From Taklimakanibacter sp049323275 (GTDB taxonomy: Bacteria; Pseudomonadota; Alphaproteobacteria; Rhizobiales; Aestuariivirgaceae), in contig JBMOOM010000028.1 of the NCBI GenBank assembly GCA_049323275.1, forward strand, positions 62,001-126,000: a stretch of 64,000 nucleotides of DNA, in the 5' to 3' direction. The notes beneath the pieces are model-generated. The model was not told where the DNA came from. It worked only from the letters and a program-made list of their open reading frames with translations, and ran no database searches. How positions within the stretch are numbered: position 1 is the stretch's first letter; every line of letters starts with the position of its first letter. The position numbers were made by a program, and so were the translations under genes. Shown one piece after another: positions 33,828 to 41,847 of this stretch.

Positions 33828-34916
33828 CTAGCCAAGATCGAAGACGACCGTCTTGTCGCCGTCGAAGGTGAGATCGAGTGTCTCGCCGATGGCGAAAGAC
33901 CTGCGCCGCGTGCTGTCGCCGAGCGTGGCGAAGAGCTGCCGCCCCGAGGCGTCGACGAAAGTCAGCTTGAGGAAAGAGCCCTGGAAAACCTGGTCGGCGA
34001 GCGTGGCGCGCAGGTTTATCGGACCGGATGATTTGCCGCCGATCTGGATGTCTTCCGGGCGGATCATGATCTCGACGTCACCGTCGCGACCCGGTGAGGC
34101 GAGGGACTGGCCCTCGGCGAACGCGACCTTGCCGTTCACGCGGCGACCTTTCAGCACATTCGCCTCGCCGACAAAAGTCGCGACGAAACGCGTGCGCGGA
34201 CGGTGATAGACATCCGCGGGTGCGGCAAACTGTTCGATGCGTCCCTTGTTCATCACCGCCACCTTGTTGGCGAGGAAGAAGGCCTCGTTCTGGTCATGCG
34301 TGACGAAGACGAAAGTACCGCCGATCTCGCGATGGATGCGGCGCAATTCGTCCTGCATCTGGTGGCGCAGCTTGAGATCGAGCGCCGCGAGACTTTCATC
34401 GAGCAGCAGCACCCGCGGCCGCATCACCAATGCTCGCGCCAGGGCGACACGCTGCTGCTGGCCGCCCGACAGGGCCCGGCTGTTGCGCTCGGCAAAATCA
34501 CTCATGCGGACGAGGCCCAGTGCCTGGTCGACCTGGTCACGGATCTCGGATGTGGTCAGGCGGCCGGCGATCTTGAGCCCATAGGCGATATTCTGGCGGA
34601 CCGTCATATGCGGGAAGAGGCCGTAGCCCTGAAAGACCGTGTTGGTCGGGCGCCGCTCCGGACCCTGGCTCGTCACATCCGCGCCGTCGATCTCGATCGT
34701 GCCTTTGTCAGGCGTCAGAAAGCCGCCCAGGAGGCGCAGCAAGGTGGTCTTGCCGCAGCCCGAGGGCCCCAATATCGCGACGAAGTCGCCGGGCAGGATG
34801 TCGAGACTGACATCGTCGACGGCGACATGGGCGCCGAAGGTCTTGCGCAACCCGCCGAGCCGCACCGCCGGTGTCGCCTGAAGCTGGAAGTCGGTCATGG
34901 CCGCGACATAACTCAT
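33828..34916 (-). CDS. ABC transporter ATP-binding protein, PotA-like (creatininase cluster)
   Basis: 362 residues. Walker A GPSGCGKTTL, signature LSGGQQQRVALARAL, Walker B VLLLDESLAALD (Ser replaces Pro in the usual DEPL) and a C-terminal TOBE domain (IMIRPEDIQIGG). The ATG at 34916 forms ATGA with the creatininase stop, which is why I prefer it to longer starts. It is the last gene of a six-gene operon and powers the importer encoded upstream. Confidence 0.92.
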   Translation of the reverse strand: MSYVAAMTDFQLQATPAVRLGGLRKTFGAHVAVDDVSLDILPGDFVAILGPSGCGKTTLLRLLGGFLTPDKGTIEIDGADVTSQGPERRPTNTVFQGYGLFPHMTVRQNIAYGLKIAGRLTTSEIRDQVDQALGLVRMSDFAERNSRALSGGQQQRVALARALVMRPRVLLLDESLAALDLKLRHQMQDELRRIHREIGGTFVFVTHDQNEAFFLANKVAVMNKGRIEQFAAPADVYHRPRTRFVATFVGEANVLKGRRVNGKVAFAEGQSLASPGRDGDVEIMIRPEDIQIGGKSSGPINLRATLADQVFQGSFLKLTFVDASGRQLFATLGDSTRRRSFAIGETLDLTFDGDKTVVFDLG

Positions 34917-35704
34917 CTGATCCTCGGGGATTTGCCGAAGGCGTCGACCAGCGCGTCGGAGAAGCACTGCACATACTCGTCATAGAAGAGCTTGCCCTTG
35001 GCGGCGCTGGCGCCCCTGGCCGTGTTGAGCACGCCCGTGCCGGGCACCTTCGTGGTGTCATAGGGCCAGAGGTCGTAGACCGGGAGGGAAGCGGGCCCAT
35101 GGTCGGAAAGCCGCTCCATTTTCACGAGCTCGGGGTGGCAATGGAGCATGATGGATGTCTCCATGACGCCGGCATGTTCGAGCGACCAGTCGGGGAAGGT
35201 GCCGTCGAAGGCCTTCTCGATCGTCGGCTTGGAGAGAAATTCCCAATAGCCCACATTCATCAGCCGCGGCGCCTCGAGGCCCAGCATCCTCACCTCGCGC
35301 AAAGCGAGATCGCAGGCTTCGGTTACGAACCAGAGATTCTCCATATGGCCGACGACGAAGGAGACCTTCGTCACCTTGTGCCGCGCCAGGTCACGCACGA
35401 TGTCCTTGAGCTGACCGATGAGCGTCGCCGCATCGACGCTGGTGGTGCCGCAGAAATGCTGGCCGCCGCCGCAGCGCGGCACCGACTTGTAGCCGTAGCT
35501 GATGGTCGGGGCGACGATGGCGCCGGTCCGGCGCGCCGCCGCCTTGGCGATCGCCTCGGGGATCAGGCAATCGGTGGCGAGCGGCAGATGCGGGCCATGC
35601 TGCTCGACCGAGCCGACCGGGATCAGCACGGCGGGATCGCGGGTGGCGATGGCCTCGGCATAGTCCGTCCAGCTCATGCGGCTCATCTCGACTTCGGTCG
35701 TCAT
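34913..35704 (-). CDS. Creatininase (creatinine amidohydrolase)
   Basis: 263 residues from the ATG at 35704, with GGGGAGAT in front. It hydrolyses creatinine to creatine at a two-metal centre. Metal ligands are visible in SVEQHGPHLPLATD (Glu, His, Asp) and VVGHMEN (His, Glu). The GYKSVPRCGGGQHFCGTTSVDAATL stretch, the Trp in GYWEF, the Trp in PDWSLEHAGV and its His all match Pseudomonas creatininase as I recall it, so it belongs to true creatininases rather than the looser MftE-like group. The GH-Y-EN of the Pseudomonas enzyme is GHMEN here. No creatinase or sarcosine oxidase is in the window, so the rest of the route lies elsewhere or the substrate is another cyclic amide. Confidence 0.88.
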   Translation of the reverse strand: MTTEVEMSRMSWTDYAEAIATRDPAVLIPVGSVEQHGPHLPLATDCLIPEAIAKAAARRTGAIVAPTISYGYKSVPRCGGGQHFCGTTSVDAATLIGQLKDIVRDLARHKVTKVSFVVGHMENLWFVTEACDLALREVRMLGLEAPRLMNVGYWEFLSKPTIEKAFDGTFPDWSLEHAGVMETSIMLHCHPELVKMERLSDHGPASLPVYDLWPYDTTKVPGTGVLNTARGASAAKGKLFYDEYVQCFSDALVDAFGKSPRIR

Positions 35705-35724
35705 CTGGCTGATCTCCCCATTTC

Positions 35725-36519
35725 TCAATGCGCTGTCGCCCCGCCATCGACGGCGAGAATGGCGCCGGTGATGAAGGAGGCGGCATCGGATACGAAAAAG
35801 CGCGCCGCCGCGGCGATCTCCTCGGGCCGGCCGATGCGGCCGAGAAGCGTCGTCGCCGCCTCCTTGTCGAGAGCGCCCGCATCGCTGTCGGCGAAAGCCT
35901 GAAGCATCGGCGTCAGCACCGGACCCGGGCACACGCAGTTGACCCTGATGCCGTGGCGGGCGTGGTCGACGGCGAGCGAGCGGGTCAGCTGCACGACGCC
36001 GCCTTTGCTCGCCGAATAGGCCGCCATCGCCGGCACGCCGACGAGGCCCTGCTCGGAGGCGATGGTGACGATGGCGCCGCCGCCGGCGCGGATCATCAGG
36101 GGGATGGCGGCGCGGCAGGTGAGGAATGTGCCCTTCAAATTGACGGAAACGACGGCGTCGAGATCGCTGAGCGAGGTCTCGGGCGTCGTGCCGGCGCGTG
36201 CGATGCCGGCGGCTGTCACCAGCGTGTCTATGCCGGAGAGAAATTCATCGGCGCGGCGTATCGCATCGGCGATCTGCACCTCATCGGCAATATCGGCCTT
36301 GATGAAATTGGTGTCCGGCGGCAGCTCCAGATCGCGCGGGCGGCCCGCCGGCGCCGGGGTACGGTCGATGATGACGAGGGCGGCGCCGGCCTGCGACAAG
36401 GCGCGCGCCACCGCGAGGCCGATGCCGGACATGCCGCCGGTCACGACGGCGCGACGGCCGTTGAGATGAGCGAAGACAGGCGCGATGCCGGGCTGTCTGG
36501 AGTCGTGCAGCATGGTCAT
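35725..36519 (-). CDS. SDR-family oxidoreductase (creatininase cluster)
   Basis: 264 residues, classical SDR: VVTGGMSGIGLAVA (cofactor), TAAG (VTAAGIARAG, replacing the usual NNAG), Ser in TIASEQ, and YSASKGG for the YxxxK pair; ends FITGAILAVDGG. The ATG at 36519 overlaps the permease stop. It lies between the importer genes and creatininase, so it should act on the same imported compound or its product. Substrate unknown. Confidence 0.87.
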   Translation of the reverse strand: MTMLHDSRQPGIAPVFAHLNGRRAVVTGGMSGIGLAVARALSQAGAALVIIDRTPAPAGRPRDLELPPDTNFIKADIADEVQIADAIRRADEFLSGIDTLVTAAGIARAGTTPETSLSDLDAVVSVNLKGTFLTCRAAIPLMIRAGGGAIVTIASEQGLVGVPAMAAYSASKGGVVQLTRSLAVDHARHGIRVNCVCPGPVLTPMLQAFADSDAGALDKEAATTLLGRIGRPEEIAAAARFFVSDAASFITGAILAVDGGATAH

Positions 36520-37283
36520 TTTCTGGTCCGGGTGAGCCGCAGGGCCAGGCCGCCGAGCAGCAGGGTGAGGGAAACGAGGATGAAGGCGCAGGCATTCATG
36601 CGCGGGTCGACACCCTTGCGCATCATGCCCCAGAGCAGCGTCGGCAGCGTGTTCTCGCCGCCGATGGTGAAGAAGGTGATGATGAAGTCGTCCAGCGACA
36701 GCGCCATCACGATGAGGGCGGCGCCGAGGATGGTCGGACGGATGATCGGAAAGGTGACGTCCATGAATATGCGCCAAGGCGAGGCGCCGAGATCGCGGGC
36801 GCTGTCGACCACCGCCCAGTCGAAGCCGGCGAGCCGGCTCGCCAGGATGAGGATGACGATCGGCTGCAAGGTGACGGTCTGGGCAATGATCGTGGTGGGC
36901 AAGCCGAGGCGCAGGCCCAAGGCGGAGAAATAGGACAGGAAAACGATGCCGAGGACCAGCGGCGGCACGAGGAGCGGGAGCACCAGCACCGGCATGGAGA
37001 AATTGCGCAGCCGGTGCCGCCCCGCCGTCAGGCCGAAGGCGGCCAGGGTGCCGATGACGGTCGAGACCGCGCCGACGGTGAGCGAGATCAGGAGGCTGTT
37101 GATGAGCGAGGGGTAGAACCCCTGGGTATTCGCGAGCGCTGCGAACCAGTGGAATGTGAGGCCTTCGATCGGCAGCTTCAGCAGCGAGGAGCTGCTGAAG
37201 GCGAAAAGCAGCATCACCAGGAGCGGGGCTATCATGAACAGGCCGATGAAGGCACCCATCGGGGCGAGGAGACGGCTGTTCAT
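36516..37283 (-). CDS. ABC transporter permease, PotC-like (creatininase cluster)
   Basis: 255 residues starting at the ATG that overlaps the PotB-like stop. Six membrane helices and coupling loop ARDLGASPWRIFMDVTFPIIRPTILGAALIVMALSLDDFIITFFTIG. The SLDDF.ITFF motif is typical of PotC. An N-terminal extension in the same open frame would run inside the previous gene and is not membrane-like. Confidence 0.9.
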   Translation of the reverse strand: MNSRLLAPMGAFIGLFMIAPLLVMLLFAFSSSSLLKLPIEGLTFHWFAALANTQGFYPSLINSLLISLTVGAVSTVIGTLAAFGLTAGRHRLRNFSMPVLVLPLLVPPLVLGIVFLSYFSALGLRLGLPTTIIAQTVTLQPIVILILASRLAGFDWAVVDSARDLGASPWRIFMDVTFPIIRPTILGAALIVMALSLDDFIITFFTIGGENTLPTLLWGMMRKGVDPRMNACAFILVSLTLLLGGLALRLTRTRK

Positions 37284-38137
37284 GAGAGGCTCCGCGGCCG
37301 CAAGGCGCGGTTGCCGAGAAAAGCGACCGCGATGAGGATGAGAGCGGAGCCGGCGATCACGGTGAAGGCGAGCGCCGAGCCCAAGGGCGCGTTCACCCGG
37401 AAGCCGAACTGGTTCTGGATGAAGACGCCGATCATGGTCGACGAGGTGCCGCCGAGAAGGCGCGGCGCTATGGCATCGCCGGCGACGAAGAGGAGTGTCA
37501 GGGCGAAGGCGGAGAACAGGCCCTGCGCGCATTGCGGAAGGACGATGTCGAGAAAGACGCGTGGACCCGATGCGCCGAGATCGCGCGCCGCGGCAATAGG
37601 CAGGTCGTCGACGGCCTTGAGCGCGCCATAGACCGGCAGGATGGCGAGCGGCAGCGTGTAATGAGTGAGCGCCAGGATGACGGCGAAGTCGTTATAGAGG
37701 AGCGCGGTTATCGGCGCACCGATCAGGCCCAGCTCCATGAGGCCGGAATTCACGATGCCGTTGCCGCCCAATATGGTGCGCCAGGCATAGAGCTTGGCGA
37801 GATAGCCGCCGAACAGGGTGATGAGGGCGATGGCGAGGAGGAGATTGCCCCAGCTCTCCTTCAGAAAGCGGCAGGCGAGCGCGTAAACGAGTCCGAGGAG
37901 CGTCACCAGGGTGGCGACGATCACGGCGAGACCCAGCGTCGAGAGCAGGGCGTCGGGATATTCGCGCAGTGCGCGCGCGTAATTGCCGAAAGTAGGCGAG
38001 AGCGCGATCTGATAGGCCTTCACCTGCAGGAAGCTCACGACGAAGAAATAGCCCAGCGGCAGGATGAACAGGAACGCATTGAGGCCGATGGCGGGCAATG
38101 CGAGGCCGAGCGATGTCTTCGCCGTGTCTGAGGTCAT
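37280..38137 (-). CDS. ABC transporter permease, PotB-like (creatininase cluster)
   Basis: 285 residues, six membrane helices. Coupling loop AAARDLGASGPRVFLDIVLPQCAQGLFSAFALTLLFVAGDAIAPRLLGG is PotB-like, with GDAIAPRL in place of the common GDFVTP. It follows the binding-protein gene by 18 bp and overlaps the next permease by 4 bp. Confidence 0.9.
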   Translation of the reverse strand: MTSDTAKTSLGLALPAIGLNAFLFILPLGYFFVVSFLQVKAYQIALSPTFGNYARALREYPDALLSTLGLAVIVATLVTLLGLVYALACRFLKESWGNLLLAIALITLFGGYLAKLYAWRTILGGNGIVNSGLMELGLIGAPITALLYNDFAVILALTHYTLPLAILPVYGALKAVDDLPIAAARDLGASGPRVFLDIVLPQCAQGLFSAFALTLLFVAGDAIAPRLLGGTSSTMIGVFIQNQFGFRVNAPLGSALAFTVIAGSALILIAVAFLGNRALRPRSLS

Positions 38138-38155
38138 GATCTGAAGTGCCGTAGA

Positions 38156-39334
38156 TCAGGCGCGCAGGAAGTTTTCCCAGCCGGCGAGCACGTCATCGAG
38201 CGTGACGAGATCGCCTTGCTTCTCGACCGGCCACAGCGGCGGCATGCCGTCGCCGCGCTTGGCCCAGAAGCCATTGACGTCATCATAGGGATAGAGCGAG
38301 CGCGGCTTGGCGTCGAGCAGCGGCAGGGCCGCTTCGACGGTGACGGCGGTCATATTCTTGTTGGCGGCCTGCGCCTGCGCCTCGGGCGAAAGCGACTGGT
38401 TGAGCAGCTTATAGGCCGCTTCCTTATGCGGCGCGTCCTTCACCAGCGCCATATTGTCGATGAAGGAGAAGGAGCCTTCGACCGGAAACGACCATTTGAG
38501 CGGCGGCGCCTTGTCGCCGGCCCACACCGCCACCGGCTCCCAGGCTGGCGCGATGACGATCTCGCCGGAGGCGAATTGCTGGGCGAGATCGCCGAAGCTC
38601 GGCGCGATCGAGCGCGCCTGCTCCTTCTTGATCTTGGTCAGGGTGGCATAGACCTCGTCGAGCACGGGCTGAGTGATGCGCGTCGCGTTCTGGGTCTTGG
38701 CCACCGCCATGGTGAAGGGGATGACGAGATGCGACATCTCCGCCGCGAGGCCGACCTTGCCGGTGAATTCGGGCTTCAGCATATCGAGCCAGGAGGTCGG
38801 CGCTTCCTTCACCACATCGGCGTTGTACATCAGGATGACATTGCCCCAGGCGAAGGGCAGGCAGAATTGCTGGTCGCTGACCCTGGCGCCGCGGATCGTC
38901 TTGAAGGGCTCAAAGAGATTGTCGAAGTTGGGAAGCTGGGCGAGATCGAGCGGCTCGAACAGGCCGATCTCGGCCATGAACGGCCCGTAGAGCAGATCCG
39001 GCGTGACCAGGTCCATATTGCCGATGCCGCCATTCTTTGCATTGGCGATGATCTCGTTGTTGTCGGTCATGTAAGTGGATTTGACCTCGAGATCATGGGC
39101 GGCGAAGAAGCCCTTGGCGTCGAGGGCCGTGTCGTAGTCCTGCCAGCCGAAGAAATTGACCGTGCTGGCGGCCTTAGCCGCATTCGGGCTTAGACCCGAG
39201 GCGATGCCCAGAGCGGCTGTTCCCGAAAGGAAGCTGCGCCGGCTCATCGGGCGGAAAGAGCGGATACGGGCGGCGCCGGAAGCATGGATGCGGCCGAGGC
39301 CCAGGCGCGCGAGCAAGTGTAATTCCTGTGACAT
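38156..39334 (-). CDS. ABC transporter substrate-binding protein, PotD-like, Tat-exported
   Basis: 392 residues from the ATG at 39334, which has an excellent AGGGAGG site. A twin-arginine signal, SRRSFLSGTAALG, sits about 30 residues in and is followed by a cut near AKAA-STVNFFGWQDYD. The mature part is of the spermidine/putrescine binding type (LPFAWGNVILMYNADVVKEAPTSWLDML). Tat export suggests cytoplasmic folding or a cofactor. First gene of the creatininase operon, so the cargo may be creatinine or a related guanidino compound (inference). Confidence 0.9.
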   Translation of the reverse strand: MSQELHLLARLGLGRIHASGAARIRSFRPMSRRSFLSGTAALGIASGLSPNAAKAASTVNFFGWQDYDTALDAKGFFAAHDLEVKSTYMTDNNEIIANAKNGGIGNMDLVTPDLLYGPFMAEIGLFEPLDLAQLPNFDNLFEPFKTIRGARVSDQQFCLPFAWGNVILMYNADVVKEAPTSWLDMLKPEFTGKVGLAAEMSHLVIPFTMAVAKTQNATRITQPVLDEVYATLTKIKKEQARSIAPSFGDLAQQFASGEIVIAPAWEPVAVWAGDKAPPLKWSFPVEGSFSFIDNMALVKDAPHKEAAYKLLNQSLSPEAQAQAANKNMTAVTVEAALPLLDAKPRSLYPYDDVNGFWAKRGDGMPPLWPVEKQGDLVTLDDVLAGWENFLRA

Positions 39335-39389
39335 TTCAAACCTCCCTTGACAGGCCGCGCGGCTTTGCTGAAAGCTGCCGTCGGACATT

Positions 39390-39425
39390 ATGAATGCGTT
39401 CATTTATTTTTATGAACGCGTTCAT
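39390..39425. promoter_or_regulatory. Two phased TetR-type palindromic operators
   Basis: ATGAACGCGTTCAT at 39412-39425 is a perfect 14-bp palindrome; ATGAATGCGTTCAT at 39390-39403 differs from it at one base. Their centres are 22 bp apart, two helical turns. They lie in the 123-bp gap between the divergent TetR gene and the importer/creatininase operon, so one repressor probably controls both directions. Confidence 0.8.
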
Positions 39426-39457
39426 TTTTATTGTCAATAGAACTGGGGAGCTTCTGT

Positions 39458-40084
39458 TTGGCGACCGGAGTCCGGGAGACGAAGAAGATCAAAAGGCGGG
39501 AGGTCATCTTCACGACCGCGACCCGGATCCTGCGCGAGCAGGGCTATGAGAAGACGACGATGGACGGAATCGCCCAGGAGGCGGGCGTCGCCGTCGGCAC
39601 GCTCTACAATTATTTCGCGTCCAAGAGCGAACTCATCCTGGCGCTGGTGGTCGAGGCGGATGAGCGCTGCATCGCCGCCTGTAAGGAGGTCATCGCGTCG
39701 CCGCCCGATGACCCGGTCGAGGCCCTGGCCGCGATCGGCATATTGCAGAGCCGCTATTCGATCGAGGCGCTCGACAAGTATGCCTGGCGTTATGTGCTGG
39801 CCGCCCAGGCTTCCACGCAGGACGCCGTCTTCGCGCGCCAGTATGCCTGGACGACGGCGCGGCTGCGCGAGCTCTTCGTCGAGACGCTGGCGGCGCTCAA
39901 GGCGCGCGGCGATCTCAGGGGCGACGTCGATCCGGCCGAGCTCGGCTACTATCTCAAGGCGATGAAGCACATGCTGTTCGACTATTTCATCGCCGACGAC
40001 CAGATGGGCTTCGAGCAGCATGCGCGGGAGATCCGCCGCGGGCTCGAGCTGGCGATGACTGGGCATCTCGTGCCGCGCAAATAA
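39458..40084 (+). CDS. TetR-family regulator of the creatininase/importer operon
   Basis: 208 residues from a TTG at 39458 with GGGGAG 7 bases upstream (no in-frame ATG fits). TetR helix-turn-helix: REVIFTTATRILREQGYEKTTMDGIAQEAGVAVGTLYNYFASKSELI (about 14-60). The C-terminal ligand domain (about 75-200) resembles the general AcrR type. It is divergent from the PotD-like gene with two palindromes between them, so it likely represses the operon and itself until an imported compound binds. Confidence 0.88.
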   Translation: MATGVRETKKIKRREVIFTTATRILREQGYEKTTMDGIAQEAGVAVGTLYNYFASKSELILALVVEADERCIAACKEVIASPPDDPVEALAAIGILQSRYSIEALDKYAWRYVLAAQASTQDAVFARQYAWTTARLRELFVETLAALKARGDLRGDVDPAELGYYLKAMKHMLFDYFIADDQMGFEQHAREIRRGLELAMTGHLVPRK

Positions 40085-40086
40085 TA

Positions 40087-40112
40087 ACCCCCGCAATTGG
40101 CGTTGCGGGGGT
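40087..40112 (+). terminator. Terminator hairpin after the TetR gene
   Basis: ACCCCCGCAA (40087-40096) pairs perfectly with TTGCGGGGGT (40103-40112) over a 6-base loop, followed by CTTGT. It lies 3 bp after the TetR stop and may also serve the converging porin gene. The same stem sequence is used at two more terminators in this window. Confidence 0.7.
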
Positions 40113-40162
40113 CTTGTCGGCGCTCAGGAGGAAGGATCGCGCCGGTTCGTATCGTCCGAGAT

Positions 40163-41428
40163 TTACGGGAAGCGCAGCCAGGTGCCGAAGAACACCTGCA
40201 GGCTGTCCTCGTTGCCGATCACGTCGAGGTCGCTGCCGTCGACGACAGCGGCATCCTTGAAGTCGATATAGGTTGCGCCGACACCCAGGGTGACCTGGCT
40301 GACCGGATCCCAGTAGACGCCGCCGCCGAAGCCGAGCGCCTTGCCGGCCTCGTCGTAATCCTCATAGCCGACGCCCAGCTCGAGGCGGGTGTCGTCCGAG
40401 AGATTGGCGAGGATGCCGACCGATCCGGCCCAGAAGGTCTCGTCCATGGTGATGGGCGCCAGGTTGCCGGCATAGGCCGAGGTGCCCTCGCCATAAACCG
40501 CCGCACCCAACAGCTGGAGGCCGTCGGTGATGCTCAGCGCCGCGCCGCCGCCGATCGCCCAGTCGGCGTCGTCGCCGACATTGTCGTCCTGATAGAGGCC
40601 GACGATCTGCGCGGTGAAGGCATCGGTCGAGTACATCAGGTAGGACTGGACCGCCGGAATGTCGCTGCGGTCGACCGAGGTGTCGACGATCGCGCCATTC
40701 GACCATTCGATGCCGTCATCGGCATCCTCGGCCGCGATGGCGAAGGAGAGCGGTCCCGACGAATAGGTCAGGCGGATCTGCTCGTTGGACGGGTTGGCCA
40801 TGCCGAAGGTGCGGGTCGGGCCGGTGGCGGCAAGCCAGTCCCAGCTCGTCTGCAGCGCGGCAGTGTTGTCGTTGTAACCGGCCATCAACTCCCATTCCGG
40901 CGCGAACTTCCACCAGCCATAGGCCTTGTTCGCCTTCACATTCTCCGAATAGTCGTCGAAGTCGCCGCCGCCATTCGCCTGCAGACGGAAATAGCCGCCG
41001 ACCTCGCCGACGGCGGTGTCGGCCTTGCCGCGGATGAACAGACGGGCGCGGAGATTGAGGTCCGCATTGTCGTCGTCCTGGAAGTCCGTGTAGAGCAGCG
41101 CGGTGCGGATCTCGCCCGACACCGACACTTCGGCGGTGGGTGCGGCATCGGCGGTCGGAACGACCGAGACCGTGAAGCCCGAATCGTCATGAATGCGATC
41201 GGAGGCGCGCTCCGGCGTCGCGCCCGCGAAATTGCCCTGGCCGTCGCGGATCGACAGCAGGCTGTAGCCCGACGGCATCGAGGCCTGCGGCTGCGCCTCG
41301 AGCTGCGTCACGCGCGACTGCAGCGTCTCGATCTGCGCCTTGAGCGCGCCCAGATCGTCGGCCCGGGCGGCGGTGGCGGTCACGCTGACCGCGGCGCCGG
41401 CCAAAAGCGCCCACTTCATCATTTTCAT
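40163..41428 (-). CDS. Alphaproteobacterial porin (copy 1)
   Basis: 421 residues with a signal peptide (cut after ARA-DDLGAL, about residue 23). A short coiled coil follows (LKAQIETLQSRVTQLEAQP), which in this group probably makes a periplasmic stalk, then VPTADAAPTAEVSVSGEIRTALLYTDFQDDDNADLNLRARLFIRGKADT and further barrel strands, ending LQVFFGTWLRFP with a terminal aromatic pair as expected for BAM recognition. A trimeric diffusion channel for small solutes is likely. It is closely similar to the next gene and is preceded by GGAGA. Confidence 0.88.
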   Translation of the reverse strand: MKMMKWALLAGAAVSVTATAARADDLGALKAQIETLQSRVTQLEAQPQASMPSGYSLLSIRDGQGNFAGATPERASDRIHDDSGFTVSVVPTADAAPTAEVSVSGEIRTALLYTDFQDDDNADLNLRARLFIRGKADTAVGEVGGYFRLQANGGGDFDDYSENVKANKAYGWWKFAPEWELMAGYNDNTAALQTSWDWLAATGPTRTFGMANPSNEQIRLTYSSGPLSFAIAAEDADDGIEWSNGAIVDTSVDRSDIPAVQSYLMYSTDAFTAQIVGLYQDDNVGDDADWAIGGGAALSITDGLQLLGAAVYGEGTSAYAGNLAPITMDETFWAGSVGILANLSDDTRLELGVGYEDYDEAGKALGFGGGVYWDPVSQVTLGVGATYIDFKDAAVVDGSDLDVIGNEDSLQVFFGTWLRFP

Positions 41429-41847
41429 TGTTAGTCTCCATCAAAACAGCGATATGCACTGTGTTGCTATCTTGATACAAATCTCGGCTTGGAGCGCTGT
41501 ATCAACCCCCACTCGGTGAATCGAGGTTGAGGCGATACTTATCCGATGCCCGGTGAAAGACAATTGGTTGGCACGCGGACGAGTTCGATTAATTCCGTCT
41601 GTGCGGTTTTTGTAACAGGAACCGGAATGTGCGTCGGAGGCGCAATGATTAGAGAACGATGGTGCGCGTAGGTGATGCCCGTTCGATTACGCGAACGACG
41701 CTTGGTGGCGGGAATGTGCGTTGGTGATTGCCGTGTAACCAAAAAAGAAACCCCCGCAATGCGATTGCGGGGGTCCCTGTAGGGGATCGGAACTCAGCGG
41801 CCGGAAGTGGGAACAACCGGCACTAAATCACAATCCGCGTCCCTTCA
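41429..41847. other. Intergenic region between tandem porins
   Basis: No gene is seen. It holds the terminator of porin copy 2 at its right end and the long leader of copy 1. Blocks of the leader are shared with the region upstream of copy 2: TCAAAACAGCGA near the ATG, TGAATCGAGGTT (41517-41528) and the 21-bp block starting CTGTGCGGTTTTTGTAACAG (41599-41619), each at almost the same distance from its ATG. Confidence 0.7.
41740..41774 (-). terminator. Rho-independent terminator of porin copy 2
   Basis: ACCCCCGCAAT and ATTGCGGGGGT (41750-41774) form an 11-bp stem with a 3-base loop, followed on the minus strand by TTTCTTTTTT (complement of about 41740-41749). A textbook intrinsic terminator about 75 bp past the porin stop. 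Confidence 0.85.

Noticed and set aside
35705..35932. Longer start for creatininase
   Set aside because: The added 76 residues are Arg/Gly-rich and overlap the SDR gene; the ATG at 35704 has GGGGAGAT and matches the family N-terminus.
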